From Ophioceras dolichostomum (taxonomy: Eukaryota; Ascomycota; Sordariomycetes; Magnaporthales; Ophioceraceae): DNA of 64,000 nt. Under the pieces are notes generated by a model, which did not search any database, had not been told where the DNA came from, and saw only the letters and a program-made list of their open reading frames with translations. Position numbers and translations under genes: made by a program. Shown here in pieces: positions 9,401-20,553 of the stretch. The stretch lies in the NCBI GenBank assembly GCA_003049485.1, contig PYST01000074.1, positions 8,427 through 72,426 of the forward strand. Reading direction: 5' to 3'. The first letter of the stretch is position 1, and every line of letters starts with the position of its first letter.

Positions 9401-12400
9401 ATGGATTTCCTCAAGTCTGCGGTGGCCTCGGCCATGGCCAAGGGGCCACCCTTCCCCTACACCTTTGGCGACCGTGTCGACTTAGATCAGTCCATCTGGA
9501 CGCTTTACAACGGCACACGCCGAGTAAGAAGCTCGCGCCCTTCTCTTCCGACTTTGTCCTTCGTGTCGACTTCACTTACTAACCACTGTTTTTCTTTTCA
9601 TTTTTTGTCGCTCTAGGAAGACGGTTCCAACTGCAGCATCTTTTCGTTCGATATCACCACCAACAAGGCGCGCGTGCCCCTGGCCAAGAACTCGCTGAAG
9701 AAGTTGCGCACCTTGCGACACCCCGGCGTGATCAAGGTTCTGGACACGGTCGAGGTATGAAACACTACACACGCACACGAAGCAAAGCGAGGTTTTCGTC
9801 GGGACGATTCGCAGCCCAACCGCGGGGCCTGGTGGGGGTTTTGGGTTTGGGCTGGGCCTTATGCGGGAAGGCTAACATTACTTGTGTTACGTGAGGTAGA
9901 CCGACACATATATCTATATCGCGACAGAACGTCTAGTGCCCCTGAGGTGGCACGTTAAGAGGAAGAGCCTCAGCCCGGAGACTTTGAAGTGGGGGCTGTA
10001 CAGCATTGCGGTAAGTGAGCCCCTCCCTACGCAGGTGAAGGTCGGTTGCGGTTCAGTGTGGCTCAATGTGCAACGATGGCCACCCACTTGTGAAATAAGG
10101 GATGAATGCTGATATTATAAGTCTGCCTGAATTTACGTCACGATGCGAACGAACAGAAAACAATCAAATTTATAAACGGCGAAGCCTCGTCTATCCATGG
10201 AAACCTGAAGGTGTCCTCCATCTACACATCGGAGAGCGGAGAGTGGAAGCTGGGAGGGTTCGAGGTCCTCAGCAACGTCAAGGACGACGACGCGAACATC
10301 TACGTATGTGGCTACAGTGCCGCCTCTTCTAACCCGTCACCATAAACGTGATCATCATAATGCAGCAGGCTATTGACTCTAGGCTCTATCGCAATTCTTA
10401 GACGTATGGCAGTCTCGTGCCAGACTCGGCTAGATATGCGCCCCCAGAGCTGGCCAGATCCGGTTGGGACGCGATTAAAAAGTCACCGCACTCTGCAGTG
10501 GACTCGTTCAACTTCGGCATCTTGATCTTTGAGGCGTTCAATGGCGACTTCATGGGCTCCGAGCAGGCGGGACAGACTAAGAACGTACCACCTTCTATCC
10601 AGGCTGGGTACAAGCGCCTGGTGAACGCAAACCCGAAAGCCAGACTCAGCGTTGCCCACCTGCTGGAACAGGGGCTGCGCCGAGGCTCCTTCTTTGACAC
10701 GCCTCTCATCAAGCTGACCGATGGCGTTGACAACTTGGGCATGAAATCTGAGGAGGAGAGGGATGAGTTTCTCAGGTATGTGGTGGTGTTCACTTCCCTT
10801 TGAGCCCGCACATGTTGCCCTGTCGAGCGCCTCTCTCACCTCCTGTTTCTCTTGCTGATTTTTGCCTTTGGCCGGGCGCGCAAACAGTGACCTGGACCAG
10901 CTCACAGACGACTTCCCCGAGGACTTCTTCAAAATGAAGGTCCTCCCAGAGCTGCTAAAGTCCGTCGAGTTCGGAGGGGGCGGTCCTAAGGCCTTCGGGG
11001 TCGTCATGAAGATCGCTGCAAAACTGTCGAGCGACGACTTTGATGCCAAGGTCACGCCGGTGGTCATCAGACTGTTCGGGAACCCTGACAGAGCGATCCG
11101 GGTCTGCTTGCTGGACAGCTTGCCCCTGATGATTGATAGGCTCAGCCAGAAAACCGTGAATGACAAAATATTTCCACAACTTGTAAGCTCTTCCCATTTT
11201 GTTCTTTTTTTCTCCGAGTCAAGTTGGAATATTCGACTCTGACCCCCCACTTCTAGGTCACGGGCTTCACCGATCTGGCGCCAGTGGTCCGCGAGCAGAC
11301 TCTCAAGTCTGTCCTGACCATCATCTCCAAGCTGTCCGACAGGACTATCAACGGAGAGCTCCTGAAATATCTGGCCAAGACTGCGAACGACGAGCAGCCT
11401 GGCATTCGCACCAACACAACCATATGCCTGGGCAAGATCGCAAAGAACCTGGGCACATCGACAAGGGGTAAGGTGCTGATGGCCGCCTTCACTCGGTCAC
11501 TGCGAGATCCATTCGTCCACGCACGGAACGCGGCACTGCTCGCCTTGGGTGTCACCAGCGACTGCTTCAGCGACGACGACTGCGCCGCCCGGCTCCTCCC
11601 CGTCATCTGTCCGCTGCTCCTCGACAAGGAGAAACTCATCCGGGACCAAGCCAACAAGACCATGGACGTCTACTTGCAGAAGGTGCGCAAAGCGGCGTCC
11701 GCGTTGCCCGACTCGGCACTTCCTCCCGAGCGGACAGCTGCCGAAGGCCCGGCTCCGCGCATGAGCACGCCTCAGCCGACCGACTCGTCGTCCGGCGGTG
11801 CTGGCTGGGCTGGCTGGGCCATCTCATCATTCACCAACAAGCTGTCGGCAGCCGCCGGCGAGATCCAGTCCGCGGCGAACGGCTCTTCTCGACCGACCTC
11901 GTCCGCCTCGTCTCCCACGCCACAGCGCCCAGCCACTCTTGCGCCAACCGCGTCGGCGTCGACGCTCCATCGGCAGGCCGTCAAGTCACCACCACCCTCC
12001 GCCACCTTGTCCCGCCACTCAACGTCGTCTGCCACCGTCACGGGCGGTACCGGCATGGGCGATTCCTTCTTCGCCGACGCGGACGCGGACGACAACGGCG
12101 ACGGCTTCGACGCGGATGCGTGGGGCGACATGGACGAAGGCAACGACGAGGATCCTTCTGACGGCTTCTTTGGTGGTGGTAGCAGCAGTGAGAAGAAGGA
12201 GCCGCGATCGCTGTCCAGCTCCACCACGCTGCAGCCGAAGAAGGAGAGGGTGGTCAGCAGCGGCACCGGCAGCGCCACGCCCTTCGGGGCCGCAGACGAC
12301 GAGCCCGACTTCGCGGGCTGGCTGGCCGCGCAGGCGGCGGCCAAGAAGCCGGGCGGTGGTATTGGCGGCATTAGTAGCGCGAAGCCCCTGCCCAAGGGCC

Positions 12401-12531
12401 TAACCAAGAAGGCGGCTCCCGCCGCGACGAAGGCTAGCAGTAGTGCGAGCAAACCTGCTCCGGCGAAGAAGATTGACATGAAGCCGAAACCGGCTGAGAA
12501 TGACGATGATGGATGGGGAGATGGCTGGTAA
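9401..12531 (+). CDS. SCY1: SCY1-like (SCYL1/Cex1-type) pseudokinase with HEAT repeats
   Basis: SCYL1/Cex1 proteins act at nuclear pores and the Golgi/ER interface in tRNA export and COPI traffic. Seven exons by splice consensus and frame: 9401-9523, 9617-9754, 9900-10010, 10157-10303, 10402-10775, 10888-11182, 11257-12531, giving 820 aa; introns are 74-146 nt, several with CTAAC branch sites. Residues 1-300 form a protein-kinase-like fold with degenerate catalysis: HGN (SIHGNLKVSS) where HRD is expected, and GGF (WKLGGFEVL) where DFG is expected. HEAT-like repeats follow to about 570 (for example VVREQTLKSVLTIISKLSD). The tail is disordered with acidic tryptophan motifs (DAWGDMDEG, EPDFAGWLA) and ends in DDGWGDGW, typical of the family's COPI/clathrin-binding tails. 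The start has the family-like N-terminus MDFLKSAVASAMAKGPPFPY. Confidence 0.92.
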
Positions 12532-13430
12532 TAATGGGCAGGCAGTGCGTGCATTCCAGTATGACTATTGGGTATTGAGTTCTTTTGTTCTAGTTTGCTG
12601 GTCAGGCGCTCCAGGCGCATATCGAATTTGGGGAATGGATGTTACCCTTGGTTGGCTTTTGGGGGCGGTATAGCAATGGCATGATGTCTTGTCTCTTTTT
12701 CATACTTCACATTTCTTTACTTTAGACAGGATAACGAGCAACCCTACGGATTATTACGAGTATCTGGAATGCATTTAATGAGTGTTTGGGACCTCTCAGG
12801 GGCAGTGCTTGTCCCTGGCGCCGTATGGGTACGAGGGCACATTGGTACCTAGATACCAAACCGGTATTAGACCATCATTGTCCCGATCATTAGAAGAATT
12901 AACACGGGCTGGAGATCGTGAACATGCACGCGCCGCATGTACTACCTAAGCTACTTTATCTAGCAGCCAGCATTGATCCCTCAAGAGACCAAACTGCCTG
13001 CTAACTGCCTGCTACCGACCACATTACCCCGTTCCTTAACGCCCATGCCGATAATGATGCGCGTACGCTGCTGAATTAGCCTGACAAGAAAAGACCGTTC
13101 CAACAAAGAAAAATTAAAGAAAAAAAAAGTATCAGTATCGCTCCCTCAGCGTATCTGTAAGCGCCTTCTTCTGCACATGTTGTAACATCTGCCCAGGACT
13201 TCTCCCACAATACCCAACATCCTGTGGTTGACCAGTCGCAAGCTACGCAGAATAGTGCTACATAGTGCACATTACTGGAAGCCGTCGCACTTCCCCCATG
13301 GACTTGCCGGCATCATCGTAGCCCCCTTCCCGGCATTACTGTCGATCTCACGACACACAGATCCGATTTCGCCTTCCGACTTCCGCTCAAGCCAAGTAAG
13401 TCGTGTCCTTTCCGTGCCACCACCGCCGAA
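12532..13430. other. Intergenic between convergent 3' ends
   Basis: The stretch lies between the stops of the SCY1-like gene and LST8 and should carry both 3' UTRs. No coding feature. A GGTACCTAGATACC imperfect palindrome is at 12844-12857. Confidence 0.5.
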
Positions 13431-14742
13431 CTACCTGGCCTCCGAGTAGTCATTCAGCGCGACGCAGACCGCGCCCCGGTGGTGGCCGTTATACTGCCGG
13501 ATGATCTGCTGGGAGTGCAGCTCCCACAGGCGCGCGTAGTGGTCGGAGCACGCCGTGACGAGGTACGCCGAGTCGGCGCTGAAGGCGCAGTCCCACACCC
13601 AGCGCTGGTGGCCCGTGAGCGTCGCCTCCAGCTCGAACGGTTGCGGCTCGCCGCTAGCGACCGACGGACCAATATCCACCTCCCAGATCTTTGCCGTGTG
13701 GTCGGCGCTGCAGGTGGCCAGCTTTTTCACGTCGGGAGAGAGGAGGATGCGCGTGATGTACTCCTTGTGCGCGGCGAAGTGCGTGATGGGGAGGAGCTCG
13801 GTGCGCTCGAAGGTTTGGAGGAGCTGCCATATGAAGACGTTGCCCTGCAGTGGTGGTGGTTATTGGGTGTGAGTGTGGGTGTTGAGCGAGGAGGTGTGGT
13901 TGTGACGAGGTGTTGAGTTGGGGAAGGAGGGGGTGCAGGGAGGGGAGGAGAGAGCGCACATTGTTATTTGCAGCGGCGAGTAGCGAGCCGTCGCTGGCGA
14001 CAGTGATGCTGGAGACGGACACGTCGTCCTCCGGGATCATTTCGTGGGCGCACGTGTTCTCGGCCAGATCCCACACGCGCACGCTTCCGGAGCGGTCGCA
14101 GCTGATGATCTCGCCTTGGTTGGGGTGAATAACGACATCGTTCACTGCACAGCCGTGGTTATACGAACGCTGGATCGAACCGGAGCGCGTTTCCCAAATT
14201 TTAACGGTGCCATCCTCCGAGCTCGTGACCATCCATTTCCCCTCACAGTGAAAGGCGACACCGGTGATGTTTCCCGTGTGGCCTTCGAAGATGAGCAATG
14301 GATTCGGGTTCGTAGACTTAATATCGAAGAGCTTGACGGTGTGGTGGCCAGCGGCGGCGAGGAAGCGTTTGTCGGGCGAGATGCAAAGCCTGTTCACCTG
14401 GGAATCTGGGTGCTGTATTGTGCGGGAGCAGATGCCTGAAAGCGCCTCCCAAAATCTGTGCGTAGTTCGAGTCGTTTCCCGTAGCCCGAATCGGTCAGCC
14501 TATTGTGTGTGCGCCCCGACTGAGGCAAGGCGGTGCAGGAGATCGAGACGTTCCGAAGACGAACCGTATTGTGTGGTCATAGCCGGCTGTACAGAATCGA
14601 GCGCCCATTCAGTCAGCATTCCGCCCGGCAATCAGCGCAAGGGAAGGGAGGAATCGCGATCGGGAGGGCGGCAGGTGCATAGCATGAGCATGGAGCAGAG
14701 CGAGGCAGAGCAGAGCATACCGGTACACAGGATTACAGACAT
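13431..14742 (-). CDS. LST8: LST8, WD40 subunit of TOR complexes 1 and 2
   Basis: LST8 is the seven-bladed beta-propeller that binds the TOR kinase domain in TORC1 and TORC2. Four exons on the minus strand: 14742-14721 (22 nt), 14586-14565 (22 nt), 14455-13960 and 13844-13431, giving 317 aa, the family's usual length. The two tiny exons restore the expected start MSVILCTAGYDHTI followed by RFWEALSGICSRTIQHPDSQ. Splice signals: donor GTATGC with acceptor TACAG; donor GTTCGT (weak) with acceptor CACAG; donor GTGCGC with acceptor CTGCAG. Diagnostic blocks are VNRLCISPDKRFLAAAGHHT, FEGHTGNITGVAFH and SSEDGTVKIWETRSG. It ends in HHRGAVCVALNDYSEAR. The gene converges with the SCY1-like gene. An in-frame ATG at 14604 could misleadingly start a shorter product. 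Confidence 0.95.
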
Positions 14743-15265
14743 AGTTTCGAGATTATTGTCCCATCATCAGTAGCACATGTCGTTTGGGCAATAGTCGAGG
14801 CTTTGCGCAGGCAGATCCAACCCTTGGATATTCTCCTGGCTGTAGCTAGAGTTGGCCACGAGGCGACTTTGGGCAGCTGTAGCCTTGAGGTCAAGTGGGA
14901 TGAAGCGGGAGGGCTCCAGGTGGGGGCGTTGAAGCACTCCACTGCGGTGCGGTTTGAGTGAGTGCGCTCAGTGGTCTGTGCTCCAAATGCCAGCCGTGAC
15001 CCACAGTTCAGATTCACGGATCCAGCCTGTGCACGACCTCTCCGAGACTGAGTCCCGTTGTCCTCAAGGCTTCACTTAGCTGGTCGATCCAGCCAGACAT
15101 ACTTCGCGTGCCCGCATATTTGCTTCTTGGGTCTCCTCTCTTTCAGTTCCTCGCACTTTCAATGGCCTCGAAGGCTGTTGATTTTTACTTGTGCAACAGC
15201 CCGGCCGAGATCCAGGCCAGATCCGGGCAGACCTCCAGTCGTGGTACCATGACTGTAAAGGGTTT

Positions 15266-15293
15266 TGATAGTGACGATGTGATAGTGACGATG
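15266..15293. repeat. Perfect 14-bp tandem duplication
   Basis: The unit TGATAGTGACGATG occurs twice head to tail (15266-15279 and 15280-15293). Confidence 0.9.
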
Positions 15294-16082
15294 GCATCAA
15301 AGGCGTCGATTGCATCGGTGAGACAACTCAGGTTGCTCCCCAGCTGTGCCTGCCGCCGTTCGTGTCCGCCCTCATACTGACTTGATCCACGAACCAGATA
15401 TTGGGTTCGTTCCACAGTCCACAAACTGCGCATGCGCAGCGCCCTATGCCCCATAGAAGCTCACTCACCGCTTCATTGTTGATTTCCGTTGACGGTTGCA
15501 AAGTTGCGATGTTGTTGCGCCTTGGCCCTTTCCACGGCACGCAACGACGCGTCTTGTGCGAGGCTTACGCAGAGTAGATAGTCAGTCAGGCCGTGTATTT
15601 CCGCCCCGGGATCGGAGATCGGGAGTCTCTCCTGTCGCCAGATGAACTATACCAGAGACCATCAGAGACCTCATTAGCTGCAACCTAGATTGAGGGTCTG
15701 ATTGGACAGTCAAGTATCTGTCTCAGGTCTCTACGCCACGCTCTGTACAAGCTACGACGTTTTCTATGAGGATCAAAGATGCATGTATGTCACCACATAT
15801 GCGTTATGCCGAGGAGAGAGGGGAGAGAGAGCCATAGCCAAGGAAGCGCCTCAAGGGAGTGCCTCCACCAATGCGAGTGCATGAATTTTTCCGTTCCTGT
15901 CCCTGCTCCTCACTCTTCAACTGGCCGCGCCTGGCCGCACGCAGCACAAACGCGGATGTCCACCCGTCGATCACTTGGTGCAGAATGTGCGGTGAGTTTC
16001 CGCCCTTACGCCGTACGACGGGCATAGAACATTCCACGACGATTTCGGCCTCCAAAGCGTGTCCCCATCCTTGGTCCCTGAT

Positions 16083-16124
16083 CACTAATCCCTGCTCACT
16101 GCTCCCTGCTCATTGCTCCCTGCT
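16083..16124. repeat. 14-bp minisatellite, three copies
   Basis: Units at 16083-16096, 16097-16110 and 16111-16124 all end in TCCCTGCT; the first differs in the CTAA segment and the third has CATT in place of CACT. A fourth degenerate copy may precede it. Confidence 0.85.
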
Positions 16125-18174
16125 CCCGGCCGCCGTCCTCCCGAGACCCCACGGCGGTATTTGGAACCGGAACAGGACCAGTCAGTCGGTGGACCCTCGG
16201 CTCTATCGGTTCCGAACTTGCGGGCCACTCTCGTGAATCCACTTCGAGGCACAAGCACACCATTCTCAGTCTGGCAGGAGGGCCGGAGGCGGGAAGATGC
16301 CCGGCATCGCGCCCGTACTGGCTGCTCTTGAGGCCGTAAGATCGATCAGGAGCAAGGTCAGATGATGGCGGCCCATGTTATGCCCCCGTCGAACCCGCTC
16401 AACACTGCCTCGTGTCGTGTGACTCGTCGATATAGCCTCTCAAAAAAAAATACACACCCGGCCTTCTTTTGTGCGCCGAAGGTCTCATCGAAACGCGGCG
16501 GCCCAGGGTCGGACGAGAAAGGACGTGGATCTGGAACGGTGTCCCCCCAAGCCCTCCTCCCCTAGGATTCGTGTCTGAGTTTGACATTTCACTCGACTTT
16601 TCTTTGACAAGTGGGAAAGGGAAGAAGATCGCACGAAGGCAAATACACAACCACGATCGAGAGGTCGTATCCCGTGCTGAAGAGGACAAGATGGGGCCGC
16701 TACAGCACAAGATTTTGTCCGATCAGAGAGTTCGCACATCATGTACCGGTGGCTTTTCAGGTGGCTTTTCCCGCGTCACACGGGGTGGGCTCTTGTCCCT
16801 CTGGCCACTTCTCCATCAAATGAAACACTGTGCCGATCAACCATTTAATAACGGGCTGCGAAGTTAATGATGTGGAAGAAGAAAACGACAAGAACATCAA
16901 AGGTCCAACGGGTGTCCAGGGGCCTGCCAGGATCTAGTTTCTTCGCACTCGGGAACGATAATATGCACACATACGCACGGTGGCACCCGTTTCTGCAACA
17001 ACACGCAAGGAACGACGAAATTGTCTTTGATTCTTATGGGGCCGTCCTGAAGTGGCGGTGGCAGGCATTGTCGTATCGGCACGACTTCTCTGGCATACGG
17101 GCTGACTGAACGAAAACGGAGAAAGAAGGCCCTCGAGCTCCTCGAACGAACCCCTCGCTCCCCTCGAGTTCATGCAACTGCAGGATGGAGCCGATGCATC
17201 TGCACTGGAACGACCCGGCTATGCGCTCGCGGGCGGACGCCGGCACGCGTGATGGGCATGCTGACCGTCCATTTTCCAGACATACATACACGATGCACCC
17301 TTTTCCCCCTACGGTCCATGTGGATGGCCAGTTATTGTGGCCAGCCAGCTCCACCACCCAGTCCCCGGACCATATTTAAGACAAGCGTTGACTTGATGCA
17401 AGGGCGGCAGGTCGTTGGGGCGGACTGTACCGGCCGGTATGACATTTGTTAACAACTACGCTAGGTACCTACCTACTTATCCAGCAGTGAGAACAAAAGC
17501 GTCATCATGAGAACGAGAGACGAGGCGCTCGATCGGTAGAGGCGAATCATGTCTGATATTGGGAAGAGCAATGGAGGGTAGCTGTTGGGGAGCACATGAC
17601 AGACATAAAAGAGAGAAAAGGAATAACATCCTGGGTCATTTCAGGCAGGGAGCCATACAAAGTCGTAAACCCCTGCTGCATCTACATCGGAAACTCTACG
17701 AGGAGAATTTCCCCAACAAAGGACATCGAGAGGGGAACAAAAGGAGGACAAGGGTGACAGAAGTAGAAAGAGGGGGTGAGATTTTGTCGCGCAACAGGCG
17801 ACAGATGAACAGATACATCATCCTCATCATCATCCATCCAACTAGAGAGGGATGGAAGACTAAGAAAGACTGGTGAAGAGGGAAGAGGGAAGAGCGGAGG
17901 GCAAAAGGGAAAGACGAAAGGAGCCCTAACGTGGCTGGTCCCGAGGTGCGGTCGCGAATGCAACCCTGGCTGGGACAACATACAGCCCCCAGACCCGAGC
18001 CGAGGACGACGTCGTGGGGTAGGACCACAGCAAAGAGCTGCACACTCCATGCCTGCCAAGAAGCCCTTTCCCTATCAGAATCAACCAAAGAAAAAAAAAA
18101 CCAAGAGACGACCCGCTGCAGCGACAAGAGAAGGAGCCGAAGGAGGAGCCAACGGTCAACGGCCGTCCATGAAC

Positions 18175-18211
18175 NNNNNNNNNNNNNNNNNNNNNNNNNN
18201 NNNNNNNNNNN
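18175..18211. other. Assembly gap (37 N)
   Basis: A run of 37 undetermined bases lies 12 bases beyond the stop codon of the minus-strand Cys-rich gene, probably in its 3' UTR. Neighbouring sequence is purine-rich, which may have hindered assembly. It does not interrupt a called reading frame. Confidence 1.
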
Positions 18212-18223
18212 ATTGCCAACTTA

Positions 18224-18795
18224 TCAGTGGGTACCGACGCTGCCGCTTCCTCCATCACGCCGGCGAGACTCTCGGCCCTCCTTCCTCCGCGTGTGGCGGC
18301 GGGAGCCGGAGGAACTCCCGCTGCCGCCTCCCCCTGAGCCACCGCCGCCGTGGTGACGGCCGCCGCCGCCGTGTCCGCCGTGTCCGCCGTGTCCGCCGTG
18401 GCCGCTCTCGTGGTATCCGGAGGCCGCGTAGTTGTTGCCCTGCGCCTGTGCGTCGTAACGGTCGTTGCATGGACATCTCACCATGATCACCTTGGAGTTA
18501 TTGCACCTGTAGCAGTGGTACTCGCCCACGTGGATCCTATGGGCCGGTTGTAGCCGGAAAGGAGGTCGCGTCGGTCAGCATTACGAGATTCCGGGGGTGC
18601 ACAGGTGAGAGGTGAGGGGAGGAGAGGGGAGACCAGGAGGACGAATATTGGGGAGTTTTTGCTGAAGAGCTAGGTAGGTACCACTTACGTCCTGACGGAG
18701 CACTCCGGGTTGTCGCAGTCCATCGGCACGGCCCAGTAGCCGGCGTATTCGATGTGTCCGCATGTCTCCACGCCCTGGTGGCTCGGGTAGGCCAT
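18224..18795 (-). CDS. Small Cys-rich protein with Gly/His/Ser tail (139 aa)
   Basis: Two exons, 18795-18689 and 18536-18224, joined across a 152-nt intron (donor GTAAGT, branch GCTGACC, acceptor CATAG). The globular N-terminal half carries C12, C27, C32, C44, C47, C57 and C59 plus H14 and H43, for example CDNPEC, CYRC and CPC. The paired spacing suggests two zinc-binding knuckles. After residue 65 come GGH repeats, poly-Gly/Ser and a basic Arg-rich stretch. No signal peptide is visible. I do not recognise the family. The intron contains a TAGGTAGGTACC motif at 18671-18682. A consensus TATA box lies about 335 bp upstream. The splice join is supported by frame, consensus signals and continuation of the Cys pattern. 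Confidence 0.75.
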
Positions 18796-19128
18796 TGTTG
18801 ATGGGTGGGGTATCGCTGAAGGGAGGATATAGGATATTGTTGACGGGAGGATACTGTTGACTGGAGGAGTCTATTGAGAGAAGGATTCCACGCAGCTGGT
18901 AGGACTTTGCTTGGTTGTGAAGTCTTATTTTATAGATGTTGTCTACCTAGGTAGGTGTGACTAGCTCAAGGTAGGAAGTTGTGATCAACGGGACTGAAAG
19001 CAGTGATAGACAGGGACTGGTGTTATAGAGTAATGATGCTGCTTCGAGGAGTGAGTGGAAGGTGCGGGACTTGTTGATAATGCCACCATAGCAACGAAGA
19101 CTCGAGATTATCGACGACCTCCCTCCCT

Positions 19129-19137
19129 CTTTATATA
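19129..19137 (-). promoter_or_regulatory. TATA box upstream of small Cys-rich gene
   Basis: The minus strand reads TATATAAAG, a consensus TATA element, about 335 bp before the ATG at 18795. A pyrimidine-rich minus-strand tract lies further upstream at 19230-19380. This is a good candidate core promoter but the start site is unknown. Confidence 0.55.
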
Positions 19138-19683
19138 TACGCGAACCAGGCAACGAGGTCGGTCTCTTGTCCGACATGGTGGCAGCAGAGAAGCAAGCTG
19201 CCCACTACCCTCCTGATGATTGGGCATCATTGCTGACAGGAAAAGAGAGAAAGGGAGATGAAGTGGAAAGAAAGGCAAGAGCACGGGGTCGGTCGCCCGG
19301 AGTAGCAGAAGCAGGAGAAGGAGGCAAAGGGCCCAACGAGACCGGAGAGAAAACGGGAAAGTAGCTCGCAGAGGAACAGACGGAAGGACGATGACGACGA
19401 TATCCCCGCTCGCTCGCTCACCGCTCCCTTCCTGTTGGCAGTAGATAATGGCCGCATCTCTTTCTTCCCCTTCTTTTTTCTCGTTGACGTGGCACGCACC
19501 GCACATGAATGAAACCGGTGGGTTGATGGTGTGTATGTCCAAGTGCGTGCTCGTGCTTGGCCTGCTGATCTTCGCTCGGAGCGTCTCTTCTGACGGGCGG
19601 AGAAAGAAGGGGGTATGGGGTGGTGGGAGTGGCACTTTGAGGCTCGGAGGGTGGACACGGAGGGAGGATGGCAGCGTCACATG

Positions 19684-19708
19684 GGACAGGACAGGACAGG
19701 ACAGGACA
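19684..19708. repeat. (GGACA)5 microsatellite
   Basis: Five perfect GGACA units lie in a row inside the gene-free interval. Confidence 0.9.
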
Positions 19709-20484
19709 TACAGATAGGCAGACTGTCAGTTCCTACCTTAGGGGAGCGGAGAGCGGAGAGTAAAGAGAGACAAGCAGGGAGCAAGAAGGCATGCATGCAG
19801 ACAGCAGGCATATGAACAGCCATATAGACAGGCAGATAGGTAGACAGACCGAGGTATAGATACCAACGAAATAAGGAGCTTCTTTTCTTAGTTGGTGTAG
19901 CACATAGTCTTCAAGTAACACGACGCACGCCTTTCGACAACCCGTACCCCACACATAATGACCAGGGCTATCAGCCAAGGTCATCACGAAAGGCAGGGCA
20001 GGGAGTGAGAGCCAAGTCCGCCCATCGGACACGGCACGGCGTCAGGGATGCCAGGGTTTGGAAGGTTGCTCAAGGGACGCGCCTATTTGCCAATACGCGG
20101 TTCACAAGAGCGTGTGATGTGAGAGAAGCCAGTAGGAAACTCCAGGCGGATACGGATGGGATGGTAGAACAACACGGGGATGGATGTCCACGGGATCTGC
20201 CCTCTCTTCTTTTTTGCCCGATTTCTGCCCAACATTAGAGTATCATTAGCTCAAAAAATCCACGAGAGACGAACGAGACACGAAACCAGACAAGAGCGAG
20301 CCCAACGAGAATAGAGATAGGGACGGAAGTCGGGATGAAAAGACAGGCAAACAGTGCCGCCTTCGCGAACCATGTCGCCCCTCCGTTCGGCATGCTTTGG
20401 TGTTACAGGACCTATCCCTGCTCTCCTGCCTCTTGCAACGAATAGCAGGCTCCGAACCAAGGAGCGAGCCACCACGCTGCTGTC

Positions 20485-20553
20485 GAGTCCCTCCGACTGA
20501 GTCCTCCGACTGAGTCCCTCCGACTGAGTCCCTCCGACTGAGTCCCTCCGACT
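20485..20553. repeat. 14-bp minisatellite, five copies
   Basis: The unit GAGTCCCTCCGACT is repeated at 20485, 20499 (13 bp, one C missing), 20512, 20526 and 20540. The array is otherwise perfect. Confidence 0.95.

Larger units (their letters stand above)
14743..18223. other. 3.5-kb intergenic region, no supported gene
   Basis: It lies between the LST8 start and the 3' end of the small Cys-rich gene, so it should hold the LST8 promoter. Open frames are short and none resembles a protein family. It contains a perfect 14-bp tandem duplication at 15266-15293, a 14-bp three-copy repeat at 16083-16124, a CTAGGTACCTACCTAC motif at 17461-17475, purine-rich tracts near 17560-17930 and the assembly gap at 18175-18211. 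An unrecognised short or non-coding transcript cannot be excluded. Confidence 0.45.

Noticed and set aside
16469..16867. 132-codon frame in the LST8 upstream region
   Set aside because: Overlapping open frames in other frames have similar length and none shows protein-like composition or a conserved motif.
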